A DNA stretch of 32,255 nt. It comes from Burkholderiaceae bacterium. Its GTDB lineage: Bacteria > Pseudomonadota > Gammaproteobacteria > Burkholderiales > Burkholderiaceae_C. A program made the translations under genes and the position numbers. Of this stretch, positions 8,547 through 19,408 are shown in pieces. Location of the stretch: contig JAITWT010000230.1 of NCBI GenBank assembly GCA_031285125.1, positions 1-32,255 on the forward strand, written 5' to 3'. Positions within the stretch are counted from its first letter, which is position 1. The number at the start of each line of letters is the position of its first letter. The notes under the pieces were generated by a model, which searched no databases, was not told where the DNA came from, and saw only the letters and a program-made list of their open reading frames with translations.

Positions 8547-10487
8547 TCAGGCTTGGACGATCATGCGGCTGCGCATCTCAAGGTGCAGCGCATGGCAGAA
8601 GTTCGTGCAATAGCACCAGTACACGCCGGGTTTCTCCACCTTGAAAGTCACCGACTTGGTTTCCAGCGGGTTGACGATGAACTGGATATTGTGAAAAGGA
8701 ATCGCAAAACCGTGCGTCAAATCCTCGACCTTGTCCAAGTTGGTCAGAATCAGGGTCACTTCATCGCCTTTTTTGACGGTGAACTCACGCAGGCTGAAGG
8801 CCGGCGCCACCGAGGTGATCCGCACCGTGACCTTGTGCGGGTTCTTGGCATCGCGGAACACCCCCGAATCCTTCGCATCCTTGGTCGCCAGCGGGAATTC
8901 GTCCAGCGTATAAACCTGCTTGGGCTGCAGGATTTCGCGCTTGAAGATGATGAAGTCGTGCGGCTCGCTGCGGATCGAGTGATCGGCCACCAGCACCATC
9001 TTCTCGCCCGAAATATCGATCAGCTGCTCGTTCTCCGGGTGCAGCGGCCCCACCGGCAGGAAGCGGTCCTTGGCGAACTTGTTGCCCACGCCGAGCCATT
9101 TGCCATCGGCGGCGACGGTCTCGGACTGCGAGGCGTTCAGGTGGCCCGGCTGGTAATGCACGTCACAGCGATCGACCACATACTTGGAATTCTTGTCGCC
9201 CTTGTAGAACTTGATTGCGGCATCGATATTCCATTTGCAGACCTGGCTGTCCAGGAACAGCGTGGTGTAGGCATTGCCGCGACCGTCGAAAGCGGTGTGC
9301 AAGGGGCCCAGCCCCACTTCGGGCTCAGCGACGATGGCGCCATCGGGTTTTTCGAGCTTGCCGTCGAACCAGTCGAGCACCTTGGCCAGTTCGATCACCG
9401 TGCAGGTGGGCGAGAGCTTGCCCGAACAGACGAAATACTTCTGATCCGGGCTGGCGTTGACGCCGTGCGGGTTCTTGGGCACCGATACGTAGCAGGTCAG
9501 CGCCGTCTTGGGGTCGGCGTTGGCGGCTTTGGTGCCATCGACCACGGGCACCTTGGAATCGCCGACGGTCTTGAACTTGCCGTCCTTGACGGCCGCCTCG
9601 ATGCGCGCCACGTTGAAGAACAGACAGGCGTCGCGCTCGGCGGACATCATGTCCTCGTACTTCAGGCCCATTTCGGTGTTGTATTGGTTGGTCGCCGCCA
9701 GCTTGCCGTCATACGATGTGGCCACGAGGTCGCAGTTGCCGTCGATCAACACCTGCCAGCGCACCTCCATACTCTCGGCATCCACGCAGGTGAAGATGGA
9801 GTGGTAATCCTTGCCTTCGGGATCGCCCACATGGTTGTTGGGCAAGGGCGTGCTGAACTCGCCGCCGCAGAACACGCGCGTGGTGTGGTTGATCTTCTCG
9901 TCCACCGGATCGCGCTTGTCCGGGAAGATGCCGTGAAAGCCCTGCACGTTGGGCAAATCGGTGATCTTGTCGCAGATCATGTAGTCCAGCCGCAGACGCG
10001 CCAGCCGGCAGTTGATCTTGTCGTTGATCCAGGCGTAGCGGCCGTCGTAGTTGCCGTTCTTGTACGAACCATGCACGTGGTGCGTATCGGCCACCGCGTA
10101 ACGCAGGCTGCCATCGGGCTTGGTGCCCATGACGGCCTTGGATTCATTGGTGATGCCCCAGCCCACCAGCGGATCAGGCACGAAGCAGGGAATGCGGTGC
10201 AACTCGCGGCCCGAGGGCATGCCCAGCACGCGCACATCGCCCAGGTGCCCGCCGCTCCATAGGCCATAGTACTCGTCGAGCTGGCCTGGCTTGGGGCTTA
10301 ACTGGCTTTCCTTGGACGCCCCGGCCTGCGGAGCCGAGGGAGGTGCCGCCGGTGCGGCCGCTGCATTTTTTTTGTCCTCGGTACAACCGGCCAGGCCCGC
10401 CAGACCCGCCAGCGCTGCAGCATTGACAAATTGACGGCGTCCCAAACCTTCGGGGGATACGCCGCATTCCTTTTTCTCCTTGCGCAT
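8547..10487 (-). CDS. nosZ: Nitrous-oxide reductase NosZ (clade I, Tat-exported)
   Basis: A 646-aa enzyme reducing N2O to N2 in the periplasm. The Tat signal contains G16-R-R-Q-F20. The seven CuZ histidines all appear present: H136 and H137 (DTHHVHG), H185 (GFHG), H341 (NPHG), H397 (PLHTAF), H449 (PGHLNAS) and H510 (EPHDF). The C-terminal cupredoxin domain carries the CuA ligands H592, C627, C631, H635 and M638. The usual Trp between the two Cys is Asn629, which matters little if that residue binds through its backbone oxygen. Unusually, the signal region ends in a perfect lipobox, L32-A33-G34-C35, followed by an Ala/Pro linker (42-57), suggesting a lipid anchor. The SD AAAGGA (10495-10500) precedes the ATG. 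First gene of the operon, behind an FNR-type box. Confidence 0.97.
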   Translation of the reverse strand: MRKEKKECGVSPEGLGRRQFVNAAALAGLAGLAGCTEDKKNAAAAPAAPPSAPQAGASKESQLSPKPGQLDEYYGLWSGGHLGDVRVLGMPSGRELHRIPCFVPDPLVGWGITNESKAVMGTKPDGSLRYAVADTHHVHGSYKNGNYDGRYAWINDKINCRLARLRLDYMICDKITDLPNVQGFHGIFPDKRDPVDEKINHTTRVFCGGEFSTPLPNNHVGDPEGKDYHSIFTCVDAESMEVRWQVLIDGNCDLVATSYDGKLAATNQYNTEMGLKYEDMMSAERDACLFFNVARIEAAVKDGKFKTVGDSKVPVVDGTKAANADPKTALTCYVSVPKNPHGVNASPDQKYFVCSGKLSPTCTVIELAKVLDWFDGKLEKPDGAIVAEPEVGLGPLHTAFDGRGNAYTTLFLDSQVCKWNIDAAIKFYKGDKNSKYVVDRCDVHYQPGHLNASQSETVAADGKWLGVGNKFAKDRFLPVGPLHPENEQLIDISGEKMVLVADHSIRSEPHDFIIFKREILQPKQVYTLDEFPLATKDAKDSGVFRDAKNPHKVTVRITSVAPAFSLREFTVKKGDEVTLILTNLDKVEDLTHGFAIPFHNIQFIVNPLETKSVTFKVEKPGVYWCYCTNFCHALHLEMRSRMIVQA

Positions 10488-10574
10488 GATGACATCCTTT
10501 CGGGAGGTGAGGATTTTTTGTCGTGGACGATTGATTGCTCTTGAATTCCACTACCACAAGCTCACAGAGTATCC

Positions 10575-10588
10575 TTGACTTGACTCAA
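10575..10588 (-). promoter_or_regulatory. FNR/DNR-type box upstream of nosZ
   Basis: TTGACTTGACTCAA fits the TTGA-N6-TCAA core of CRP/FNR-family sites (FNR, ANR, DNR/NNR). Its centre is about 95 bases before the nosZ ATG, so a class II promoter would start transcription near 10540 and leave a leader of about 53 nt. The -10 region is weak, as expected for an activator-dependent promoter. AT-rich DNA (10586-10632) lies just upstream. Low-oxygen or NO-responsive control of the whole nosZRDFYL operon is the inference. Confidence 0.7.
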
Positions 10589-10629
10589 TAACAATTCGGT
10601 AAAGATGTAATAAAAAGTAAATTAAACGC

Positions 10630-10978
10630 CGTAAAAGTAGTGCCCCGCCATGGGCCATTGATGCCTTTGCCGGGCGCGCGGTGCCCGCCCGCACGCGCCT
10701 GCGCATCCACAGGCACAGGGTGCGCGGCATCGGGTTCTATGGCAAAGGACGGTTGTTGTCCGCGGCCGTTCGCTTTGGACGGCGCTGGACGGTGCAGTGC
10801 GGCGCTGGGCGCGCTCCGTTTCGTCGAATCAAGAAACTCGCGTGGGCTGCGCTTGCTTTCAGATCGTAAACAGGTTCTCAGCGCAAGCACTGCTGAAGGG
10901 GATGCGTCAAGAGCCGTCCTGGCCCTTGCCCCCAGTCTCCCCCAATCTCCCCCAATCTCCCAATAGGCTGAAATGAAT
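10630..10978. other. Intergenic stretch between the nos promoter and pyk
   Basis: About 350 GC-rich bases with no gene I can support on either strand. It contains a solo copy of one terminus of the 160-bp palindromic element (10861-10877, AGATCGTAAACAGGTTC) followed by TCA, and a short run of three imperfect CCCCCAATCT-like repeats (about 10930-10962) just beyond the pyk stop. It may be eroded mobile-element DNA. No hairpin with a T-run was seen for pyk termination. Confidence 0.5.
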
Positions 10979-12427
<1,449 letters not shown>

Positions 12428-12710
12428 GGGAGTCAACTCCTTGATGACGTGATTTTTCCAAAGAACGGAAAGGTGGGTGTGTTTACAGGCCCCGGCGTGC
12501 AGGCCCCATCTTTATTCCTGAGGCCGGATTGGAGGGGACGTGGGTGATCGGTCTTCAACGTTCAGAAGCGCACATGTGCGCAAATAAGCGCTCATGCGTG
12601 TTCGCGCTGCGCCCGATGGAGCGTATACGTGTCGATAGCGGCTTGTGCGCAAGGCCCCTGCGTAGACGGGGTTAAACACCCCCTCCTCAGTTCTCATCGG
12701 AAAGCTTGTT

Positions 12711-14486
12711 TCATTCCGCCTCGATGCGGGCCAAGGGGCTGTCCGCTTGGACATGATCGCCCGCTTGAGCCAGGCACACCAGGCGCCCGGCGCGGTGGGC
12801 CGTCACATGCATTTCCATTTTCATCGCTTCGAGCGTGGCGATGGTCTGCCCCGCTTCCACCGATTCACCCTCGCGCGCCTTCCACGCTTGCAAGGTGCCG
12901 CTGACAGGCGCGGGCACGGCGGCGGCGTCGCGCGATGGCGCTTGTGGCGTGGCGGGGGGCGGATCTGAAACGGACGGCCCGGCCGATCCGGCCCATCCGG
13001 CCAAGCCCGCCAGCAGCGCAGCAGGCATGCCGATCGCCACGCGCCGGCCGTCGATTTCGATCGCCATGCGCGTGAGCGTGGCATCGGGCGGCGGATCGGC
13101 GCGCAGCGCGGCGGCGAGGTCATGATTAAAGTCGGTTTCGATCCAGCGCGTGTGCACTTTGAAACCCTTGGCGCCGACGAAATCCGGGTGATCGAGCGCC
13201 GCGCGGTGAAACGGCAGCACGCTGGCCACGCCTTCGATGTGGAACTCGCGCAGCGCGCGGCGCGCGCGCGCCAGCGCTTGCGCGCGCGTGGCGCCGTGGA
13301 CAATCAGCTTGGCCATCAGGGAATCGAAATGTTCCGGCACCACGCTGCCCGCCTGCACGCCGCTGTCGACTCGCACGCCCGGCCCGGCGGGCGCGTCAAA
13401 GCGCGTGATGCGCCCAGACATGGGCAGAAAGCCCCGGCCCGCGTCCTCGGCATTGATGCGCAATTCGATCGCGTGGCCGCGCGGCGCGGGCGTTTCACCG
13501 ATCGACAGCGGCAGGCCATCGGCAATGCGCAACTGCTCGACCACCAGATCGATACCGGTGGTCTGCTCCGTCACGGGATGTTCGACTTGCAAGCGCGTGT
13601 TCACCTCCAGAAAAGCGATCGTGTCGCTGGCGCTATCGGCCCCCTTGCCGGTAGCCAGCAAAAACTCCACCGTGCCTGCGCCCACGTAGCCGGCCTGTTT
13701 GCAGATGGCGCGCGCGGCGGCGTGCACGCGCTCGCGTTGGGCCGCGCTCAAAAACGGCGCGGGCGACTCTTCCACCAGTTTCTGGTTGCGCCGTTGCAGC
13801 GAGCAATCGCGCGTCCCCAGCACCACGACATGACCATGCTGGTTGGCGATGACCTGCGCCTCGATGTGGCGCGGCCGGTCCAGGTATTGCTCGACGAAGC
13901 ACTCACCGCGCCCGAATGCGGCGGTGGCTTCGCGCACGGCGGAGTCGTACAGCGCCTCGATTTCTTCCATCCGCCAAGCGATCTTCATGCCGCGTCCGCC
14001 GCCGCCGAAGGCGGCTTTGATGATGATCGGCAAACCATGCGCCCGGGCAAAGGCGAGGACTTCGCTCGCATCCTTGACCGGCCCCGGCGTGCCTGCGGCC
14101 ATGGGCGCGCCGACCCGCAGGGCCAGTTCGCGCGCGCGCACCTTGTCGCCGAGCAGGGCAATGACCTGCGGCGGCGGGCCGATCCAGGTCAAACCGGCGT
14201 CGATCACCGCTTGCGCGAAAGCCGCGTTTTCCGACAGAAAACCGTAGCCGGGATGCACCGCGTCCGCCCCCGTGGCGCGCGCGGCGTCGATTAATTTGCC
14301 GATGTTCAGATACGTGTCGGCAGGCCGGTCGCCGCCCAGGCTGTAAGCCTCATTGGCCATGCGGGTGTGCAGCGCGTCGAAATCGCTATCGGCATACACG
14401 GCCACCGAGCGCACGCCGTAATCGGCACAGGCGCGCACGATGCGCACCGCAATTTCGCCGCGGTTGGCGATCAAAACTTTTTTCAT
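12711..14486 (-). CDS. Biotin carboxylase/BCCP fusion linked to 5-oxoprolinase genes
   Basis: A 591-aa protein of the acetyl/propionyl/methylcrotonyl-CoA carboxylase alpha type. The biotin carboxylase domain spans about 1-445, with [14 protein letters not shown] at the N-terminus, ATP-grasp [12 protein letters not shown] (157-168) and [14 protein letters not shown] (294-307). A C-terminal biotinyl domain has EAMKMEM, with K556 the biotin-carrying Lys. The region between (about 446-520) is short and Ala/Pro-rich, so the large BT domain of classical PCC/MCC alpha subunits seems reduced. No carboxyltransferase beta subunit is nearby. Instead the gene overlaps by 4 bases the KipI-KipA fusion, whose domains are homologous to the carboxyltransferase of urea carboxylase. 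A role in amide or lactam activation is therefore more likely than acyl-CoA carboxylation, but this is inference. Confidence 0.9.
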   Translation of the reverse strand: MKKVLIANRGEIAVRIVRACADYGVRSVAVYADSDFDALHTRMANEAYSLGGDRPADTYLNIGKLIDAARATGADAVHPGYGFLSENAAFAQAVIDAGLTWIGPPPQVIALLGDKVRARELALRVGAPMAAGTPGPVKDASEVLAFARAHGLPIIIKAAFGGGGRGMKIAWRMEEIEALYDSAVREATAAFGRGECFVEQYLDRPRHIEAQVIANQHGHVVVLGTRDCSLQRRNQKLVEESPAPFLSAAQRERVHAAARAICKQAGYVGAGTVEFLLATGKGADSASDTIAFLEVNTRLQVEHPVTEQTTGIDLVVEQLRIADGLPLSIGETPAPRGHAIELRINAEDAGRGFLPMSGRITRFDAPAGPGVRVDSGVQAGSVVPEHFDSLMAKLIVHGATRAQALARARRALREFHIEGVASVLPFHRAALDHPDFVGAKGFKVHTRWIETDFNHDLAAALRADPPPDATLTRMAIEIDGRRVAIGMPAALLAGLAGWAGSAGPSVSDPPPATPQAPSRDAAAVPAPVSGTLQAWKAREGESVEAGQTIATLEAMKMEMHVTAHRAGRLVCLAQAGDHVQADSPLARIEAE

Positions 14487-16108
14487 GACAAGACAATGGG
14501 TTCAAAAGGACGAATCACGTTGAAGCGCAACCATGCCCCCACCGGGATTTGGCCCGCGCGATCGAAGTGATGCGGCGCGATGCACCCGATCACGGGATAG
14601 CCGCCGGTGAGCGGATGATCGGCCAGAAACAGCACCGGCTGGCCGTTCGAAGGCACCTGCAGGGCGCCGTGCGGCATCCCTTCGCTGGTCAATTCGCCGG
14701 CGATTGCGCGCGCCAGCGGCTGCGCGCCTTCAAGCCGCAGCCCGACGCGGTTCGATAGCGGCGTGACGCGCCAGCGCTGGCGCGCCAGCAGCGCCATGGC
14801 CTCGGGCGTGAACCAGTCGGCGCGCGGCCCCAGCATCAGGTCGAGCACGACTTCCTGCTGCGGCATGGGCAGGGCCGCATCGGGCGGCAAGGCCGCGGGC
14901 TGCACGATGCCGCCGCGCGCGAGCCGGCGCACCGGCAGCAGGTCGCCTGCGGCCAGCGGCGGCGGGCCGACGCGTGCCAGCGTATCGGTGGCGCGGCTGC
15001 CCAGGACCGGCGGCACGGCAAAACCGCCGCGCACGGCCAGATAACAGCGCACGCCAGCGCACGGCGGGCCGATGCTCAGCGTATCGCCGTCGTTCAAGGC
15101 CAGCGGCTGGTGGCGTGCAACGCGCCAGCGTGCGCCGCGGGCGGTGTTCAAGGTGAGCGGCGCATCGGCCCCCGTGACGGCGACCGCGGTCGCACCCACG
15201 CTGCGCAGCTGCAAGCCGCCGGCCACGGTTTCCAGCACCGCCTCGTCCCAGGGATTACCCACGAGCGTATTCGCCGCGCGCAACGCGCCCTGGTCGAGCG
15301 CGCCGGAGGCCGATACGCCTTGTGCCGCCTGGCCGGGGCGGCCCGCGTCTTGCAACAGCGTTTGCAGGCCCGGCGCAAGGATTTCCAGCGCCGCGCCCGC
15401 CGTAACACCCGTACCCGTGCGCTTGGGATAGACGAATGCGCTTTGCCTGGCAGGGGCCGCCTGCTGTAATGCAGCGCATTTTTCTGCCGGCAACGTGGCG
15501 ATGTCGATGAAGCGCACGTGAAAGCCCGGCTGCAACAGCGCGGGCGGCTCGCGCCCCATGTCCCACAGCGTCAGCGGTGTGGTACCGATCAGCTGCCAGC
15601 CGCCGGGGCTGGCCTGCGGGTAGATGCCGGAAAAGCGCCCCGCCAAGCCCACCGATCCGGCCGGGATGCGCGCGCGCGGGCTGGTGCGGCGCGGCACATC
15701 GAAACTTGGGTGCCCGCCGGCCAGGTAGGCAAAGCCCGGCGCGAAGCCGGTAAAGGCCACGCTGTAGGTGCTGCCGGTGTGGCGGCGGATCACTTCTGCG
15801 GGCGTGATGTTCAGGAGGCGCGCGACTTCGGGCAGATCTTCGCCGTCGTAGCGCACCGGAATTTCGATCAGCGCGCCACCGCGTTGCACGCGCTCGTTCA
15901 AGTCGCGCCCGGCAATCGCCTGAATCAGGCGGGCCGTATCGCACACGCGCGGATCGAAGTGCAGCAGCAAGGTGCGCGCGGCGGGCACGATTTCGGTGAT
16001 GCCTGCAATCGGCTCGCGTTCGAGCGCCGCGTGCAGCGCCAGCGCGCCATCGAGCCCGTCGAGTTCGACCAGCAGCGCGTTCAGTCCAGCGGGCAGGAAA
16101 CGTTTCAT
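14483..16108 (-). CDS. pxpBC: 5-oxoprolinase subunits B and C fused (KipI-KipA)
   Basis: A 541-aa fusion. Residues 1 to about 215 are the PxpB/KipI (AHS1) domain, with GFAPGFAYL (121-129), DVPRR and [12 protein letters not shown]. From about 240 on is the PxpC/KipA (AHS2) domain, beginning [19 protein letters not shown] and including [19 protein letters not shown]. With PxpA these subunits hydrolyse 5-oxo-L-proline to glutamate using ATP (established for PxpABC). The same two domains form the carboxyltransferase part of urea carboxylase. It overlaps pxpA by 4 bases upstream and the biotin carboxylase gene by 4 bases downstream. Fusion of B and C is common in proteobacteria; neither half looks truncated. 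Confidence 0.92.
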   Translation of the reverse strand: MKRFLPAGLNALLVELDGLDGALALHAALEREPIAGITEIVPAARTLLLHFDPRVCDTARLIQAIAGRDLNERVQRGGALIEIPVRYDGEDLPEVARLLNITPAEVIRRHTGSTYSVAFTGFAPGFAYLAGGHPSFDVPRRTSPRARIPAGSVGLAGRFSGIYPQASPGGWQLIGTTPLTLWDMGREPPALLQPGFHVRFIDIATLPAEKCAALQQAAPARQSAFVYPKRTGTGVTAGAALEILAPGLQTLLQDAGRPGQAAQGVSASGALDQGALRAANTLVGNPWDEAVLETVAGGLQLRSVGATAVAVTGADAPLTLNTARGARWRVARHQPLALNDGDTLSIGPPCAGVRCYLAVRGGFAVPPVLGSRATDTLARVGPPPLAAGDLLPVRRLARGGIVQPAALPPDAALPMPQQEVVLDLMLGPRADWFTPEAMALLARQRWRVTPLSNRVGLRLEGAQPLARAIAGELTSEGMPHGALQVPSNGQPVLFLADHPLTGGYPVIGCIAPHHFDRAGQIPVGAWLRFNVIRPFEPIVLS

Positions 16109-16884
16109 GGTTTCATCGCCGCCTCGGCGAACGGCGCGATCCGCACGCCGGCTTGCGTCAACCGCTCGCGCAGCCGGCGCGCGATGGCCACGGCGCCGGG
16201 GCTGTCGCCATGCACGCAGATCGACTGCGCTTGCACGCGCACAGCGCCGCCATCCGCGGCTTGCAGCGCGCCCTCGCGCAGCCAGCGCAGCATGCGCTCG
16301 GCAATTTGATCGGCGTCGTGCAGCACCGCGCCGGGCGCGCGGCGCGAAACCAGCGCGCCCGCGGCGGTGTAAGCGCGGTCGGCGAACGCTTCACCGACCA
16401 CGCGCAGCCCCTCGGCACGCGCCCAGCCGATCAGCGGCGAACCGGCCAGCGCCACCAGCGTCAGGGTGCTGTCCAGCGCGCCGATGGCCGCGATCACGTC
16501 GCGCGCCTGTCGTTCATCGTGCGCGATGGTGTTGTACAGCGCGCCATGCGGCTTGACGTAGCGTACCCGCGTGCCCGCCGCCGTGGCCAGCCCTTGCAGG
16601 GCGCCGATTTGATAAATCACGTCAGCCGCCAGATCACGGCTTTCCACGTCCATGGCGCGGCGGCCAAAGCCCAGCAGATCGCGGTAGGCCACATGCGCGC
16701 CCACCGCCACGCCGCGCGCGGCCGCGCACCGCAGCGTGTCCAGCACACCGGCCGGATCCCCCGCATGAAAGCCGCACGCCACGTTGGCGCTGCTGACGAT
16801 GTCCAGCATCGCCGCGTCATCGCCCATGCGCCATGCGCCCAGGCTTTCGCCCAGGTCACTGTTCAGATCAATCATCAACTCCAT
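16105..16884 (-). CDS. pxpA: 5-oxoprolinase subunit A (LamB/YcsF family)
   Basis: A 259-aa cytoplasmic protein of the LamB/YcsF family, the PxpA component of ATP-dependent 5-oxoprolinase. Typical motifs are [10 protein letters not shown] (5-14), [12 protein letters not shown] (33-44, with H40), [15 protein letters not shown] and [11 protein letters not shown]. The ATG at 16884 lies 11 bases after the DUF979 stop. An ATG three codons later (16875) is also possible, and a longer frame reaching back into DUF979 is not. The 4-base overlap with pxpBC supports co-translation of the enzyme's parts. Confidence 0.93.
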   Translation of the reverse strand: MELMIDLNSDLGESLGAWRMGDDAAMLDIVSSANVACGFHAGDPAGVLDTLRCAAARGVAVGAHVAYRDLLGFGRRAMDVESRDLAADVIYQIGALQGLATAAGTRVRYVKPHGALYNTIAHDERQARDVIAAIGALDSTLTLVALAGSPLIGWARAEGLRVVGEAFADRAYTAAGALVSRRAPGAVLHDADQIAERMLRWLREGALQAADGGAVRVQAQSICVHGDSPGAVAIARRLRERLTQAGVRIAPFAEAAMKP

Positions 16885-16895
16885 AGGGCGCACTT

Positions 16896-17855
16896 TCAGC
16901 GGAACATCAGGAAATAAAGCAGAAATACATTGCACGCCAGCAGCGGCAAGGCGGTGGGAATCTGGGCGCGGATCACCGCGTTCTTGTCGATCTCCAGCAG
17001 CGCCGCGGGCACCAGGTTGAAGTTGGCCGCCATCGGCGTCAGCAGCGTGCCGCAGTAGCCGGAGAACATGCCGATGGCCGCCATCACCGCCGGATCGCCG
17101 TGATAGACGCCCACCAGAATCGGCACACCGACGCCGCCCGTCATCACGGGAAAGGCCGCAAAGCCGTTGCCCATGATGACCGTGAACAGGGCCATGCCCA
17201 GGACATACACCGCCACCGCGACGAAGCGGATGTCCATGTTGATGTAGGTCGTGCTCACGTGCGCCACGGCCTTGCCCACGCCCGCGTCGGAGAACACCAA
17301 GCCCAACATGCCGAGCATCTGCGGCAGCACCAGCGCCCAGCCCAGCGCGTCGGTCAGCCGGCGCGATTCGCGCAAGCCCTGCACGGGCGATTCACGCGTC
17401 AGCCCGCAGGCCAGCAACAGCGCCACCACGCAGCCCACGCCCAGGCTGATCAGCGTGACATTGGCCTGTTCGAGCAGCGGCACACCGTGCAGGCTCAACA
17501 ACCCCCACCCGGCCAGCAGCGTCCCCATCATGGTGATGAGCGGAATCGCCAGCGCCGGGATAAACAACTTATTGCCCAGCCGTTTGGCGCTGGCGATGTA
17601 GTGCGCCGCCGCGCGCGGCGTGTGCGCGCCGGCACCGACGCGGCCCAACCCCGCGATCAGCGCCATCAGCACCGCCATGCCACCCACCCAGGTGGGCGGC
17701 ATGCGCTCGCCCACCAGAAAGATGATGGCGTACAGCAGCCAGAACAGTGCGCTGGACCAGCGTTTGGGGTTGCTGCGATCGCGCGCCGTCAGCCACGCGG
17801 TGACAAGCAAAAGCGCGCCCGCCAGCCAGAACAGATGCGTCAGCGTGAGCGTCAC
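16896..17855 (-). CDS. DUF979 membrane protein, putative transporter
   Basis: A 319-aa very hydrophobic protein with about nine or ten membrane segments and conserved polar loops such as [18 protein letters not shown] and [16 protein letters not shown], which look like a transporter's substrate pathway. I recognise it as DUF979, usually next to DUF969 and to pyroglutamate genes. The start is GTG at 17855, two bases after the DUF969 stop and preceded by CGGAG. The in-frame sequence further upstream is Arg-rich and belongs to DUF969's end in another frame. Transport of 5-oxoproline or related compounds is a guess from context. Confidence 0.85.
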   Translation of the reverse strand: MTLTLTHLFWLAGALLLVTAWLTARDRSNPKRWSSALFWLLYAIIFLVGERMPPTWVGGMAVLMALIAGLGRVGAGAHTPRAAAHYIASAKRLGNKLFIPALAIPLITMMGTLLAGWGLLSLHGVPLLEQANVTLISLGVGCVVALLLACGLTRESPVQGLRESRRLTDALGWALVLPQMLGMLGLVFSDAGVGKAVAHVSTTYINMDIRFVAVAVYVLGMALFTVIMGNGFAAFPVMTGGVGVPILVGVYHGDPAVMAAIGMFSGYCGTLLTPMAANFNLVPAALLEIDKNAVIRAQIPTALPLLACNVFLLYFLMFR

Positions 17856-17857
17856 GG

Positions 17858-18607
17858 TCAGGCTCCGTTGGCGCGATCGGCGGCGGCGGTGGTGTCGGCG
17901 GCGGTTGCGTTTTTGTGGGCAGCCAACGCACGCGCGAGCTGTTTGTCGAGCCGGCGCAAGCGCACCGCATGGATCACGAAGGCGCAAATCGCGGTCGGAA
18001 TTCCCCACAGCGCCACATGGATCGGTGCCACCGTAATGCCCGCTTCTTTCAGGAAAGTCGTCATCAGCATGATCGCGCCGAAGGCCACGAAAATATCTTC
18101 GCCGAAAAACAGCCCGACGTTATCGGTTGCCGCGGAGAACGCGCGCAGCCGGGCGGTGATGGCCGCGGGCAGCTTGCCGTAGCGCGTTTCGGTGGCGCCT
18201 TCGACCATCGGCGCGAGCAGCGGGCGCACCATCTGCGGGTGCCCGCCCAGACTGGTCAGGCCGATCGCCGCGCTCAGCTGGCGCACGCCCAGGTAAATCG
18301 TCAGCAAGCGCCCGGCGGTGGCTGATTTGAAACGCCCGATCCAGTTCTGCGCGTGCTGGCGCAGACCGTGCCGCTCCAGCAACCCGATCACCGCCAGCGG
18401 CAACAGCAGGATGAGCGCCAAATTGCGCGTCTTGACGAACCCCGTGCCGATGGCGGCGAGGATTTTTTCAACCGGAAACCCCGCCGCCATTGCGGTGACG
18501 ATGGCCGTGACGATGACCACCAGCATCGGATTGAAGCGCAGCACAAAGCCCGCAATGATGACGGCCACGCCGATCAGCGGCCACAGGTTGATAACGGTAT
18601 GAGTCAT
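17858..18607 (-). CDS. DUF969 membrane protein, putative transporter subunit
   Basis: A 249-aa protein with about six hydrophobic segments, beginning MTHTVINLWPLIGVAVIIAG, and a conserved polar stretch TSLGGHPQMVRPLLAPMVEG. It belongs to DUF969, which pairs with DUF979. The C-terminal tail is hydrophilic and Ala-rich (about 225-249). The ATG at 18607 follows AGAGATTGAAC; a TTG two codons earlier is less likely. It is the first gene of the 5-oxoproline cassette. The 106 bases upstream should contain the promoter, but no clear -35/-10 or operator was seen. A two-part importer or exporter with DUF979 is inferred. Confidence 0.83.
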   Translation of the reverse strand: MTHTVINLWPLIGVAVIIAGFVLRFNPMLVVIVTAIVTAMAAGFPVEKILAAIGTGFVKTRNLALILLLPLAVIGLLERHGLRQHAQNWIGRFKSATAGRLLTIYLGVRQLSAAIGLTSLGGHPQMVRPLLAPMVEGATETRYGKLPAAITARLRAFSAATDNVGLFFGEDIFVAFGAIMLMTTFLKEAGITVAPIHVALWGIPTAICAFVIHAVRLRRLDKQLARALAAHKNATAADTTAAADRANGA

Positions 18608-18713
18608 GTTCAATCTCTACAAATCAGCGCGGTTGGCGTGCCGATGACGCACATTAATGACGCCCCTTCGAGCGCGGAACCTGCAAAGTTTGCGCCAAAC
18701 GGCCGGGGCCGCG

Positions 18714-19397
18714 TCATCCGCGCGCGCCATAGCGCTGCCGGTAGGCTTGCACCTGTTCCTTGTAAGAGGCCAGCGCCGGATCGGCGCGCGCGCTTAAATA
18801 ACGCAGCAAATCATCAAGATTGGCGATGGCGATGACTTCCATGTGCAACTGTTCGCGCACGTATTGAACGGCGCTGTAGGGGACATCGCGGCCCGCCTCG
18901 GTCGCCTTTTCCTGGCGGTCCAGCGCAATCGCCACCGCATGCGGCGTCGCGCCCGCGGCACGGATCAGGGCAATCGACTCGCGCACGGCCGTGCCCGCCG
19001 AGATCACGTCGTCGATGATCAGCACGCGCCCGCGCAGCGGCGCGCCGACGATGGCGCCGCCCTCGCCGTGGTCCTTGGCCTCCTTGCGGTTGTAGGCAAA
19101 GGGGACGTTGCGGCCGCGCCGCGCCAGTTCGGCGGCCACCGTCGCGCCCAGCGAAATGCCTTTGTAGGCGGGGCCGAAGATCATGTCGAACGCCACTTCG
19201 CTGGACAGCAGGCGCCGTGCATAGAATTGCGCCAGCCGCATCAGGCTCGCGCCGTCGTTGAACAGTCCCGCGTTGAAAAAATACGGACTCAGCCGCCCGG
19301 CCTTGGTCTGGAATTGTCCGAAGCGCAAGGCGCCTGTGTCGAGCGTGAATTGGACGAATTCTTGCGCCAGCGCCTGGTCCGGATCAGCATCAATCAT
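18714..19397 (-). CDS. pyrE: Orotate phosphoribosyltransferase
   Basis: A 227-aa enzyme forming orotidine monophosphate from orotate and PRPP in pyrimidine synthesis. The PRPP-binding motif is RVLIIDDVISAGTA (124-137). Other family stretches are KAGRLSPYFFNAG (32-44), FGPAYKGISLG (74-84) and the flexible catalytic loop NRKEAKDHGEGG (103-114). Length is normal. The ATG at 19397 is 11 bases from the divergent xth start, so each promoter must overlap the other's coding sequence. A long C-terminal helix ends ...YRQRYGARG. Confidence 0.96.
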   Translation of the reverse strand: MIDADPDQALAQEFVQFTLDTGALRFGQFQTKAGRLSPYFFNAGLFNDGASLMRLAQFYARRLLSSEVAFDMIFGPAYKGISLGATVAAELARRGRNVPFAYNRKEAKDHGEGGAIVGAPLRGRVLIIDDVISAGTAVRESIALIRAAGATPHAVAIALDRQEKATEAGRDVPYSAVQYVREQLHMEVIAIANLDDLLRYLSARADPALASYKEQVQAYRQRYGARG

Positions 19398-19408
19398 TGG
19401 AAATTTCC

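Noticed and set aside
8553..10262. Long + strand open frame (569 codons) opposite nosZ
   Set aside because: Antisense shadow of nosZ; composition dominated by H, V, G and A without recognisable motifs.
12428..12710. Small genes between pyk and the biotin carboxylase
   Set aside because: Short frames only, with no ribosome site or familiar sequence. AGCGCACATGTGCGCA is a small palindrome of unknown meaning.
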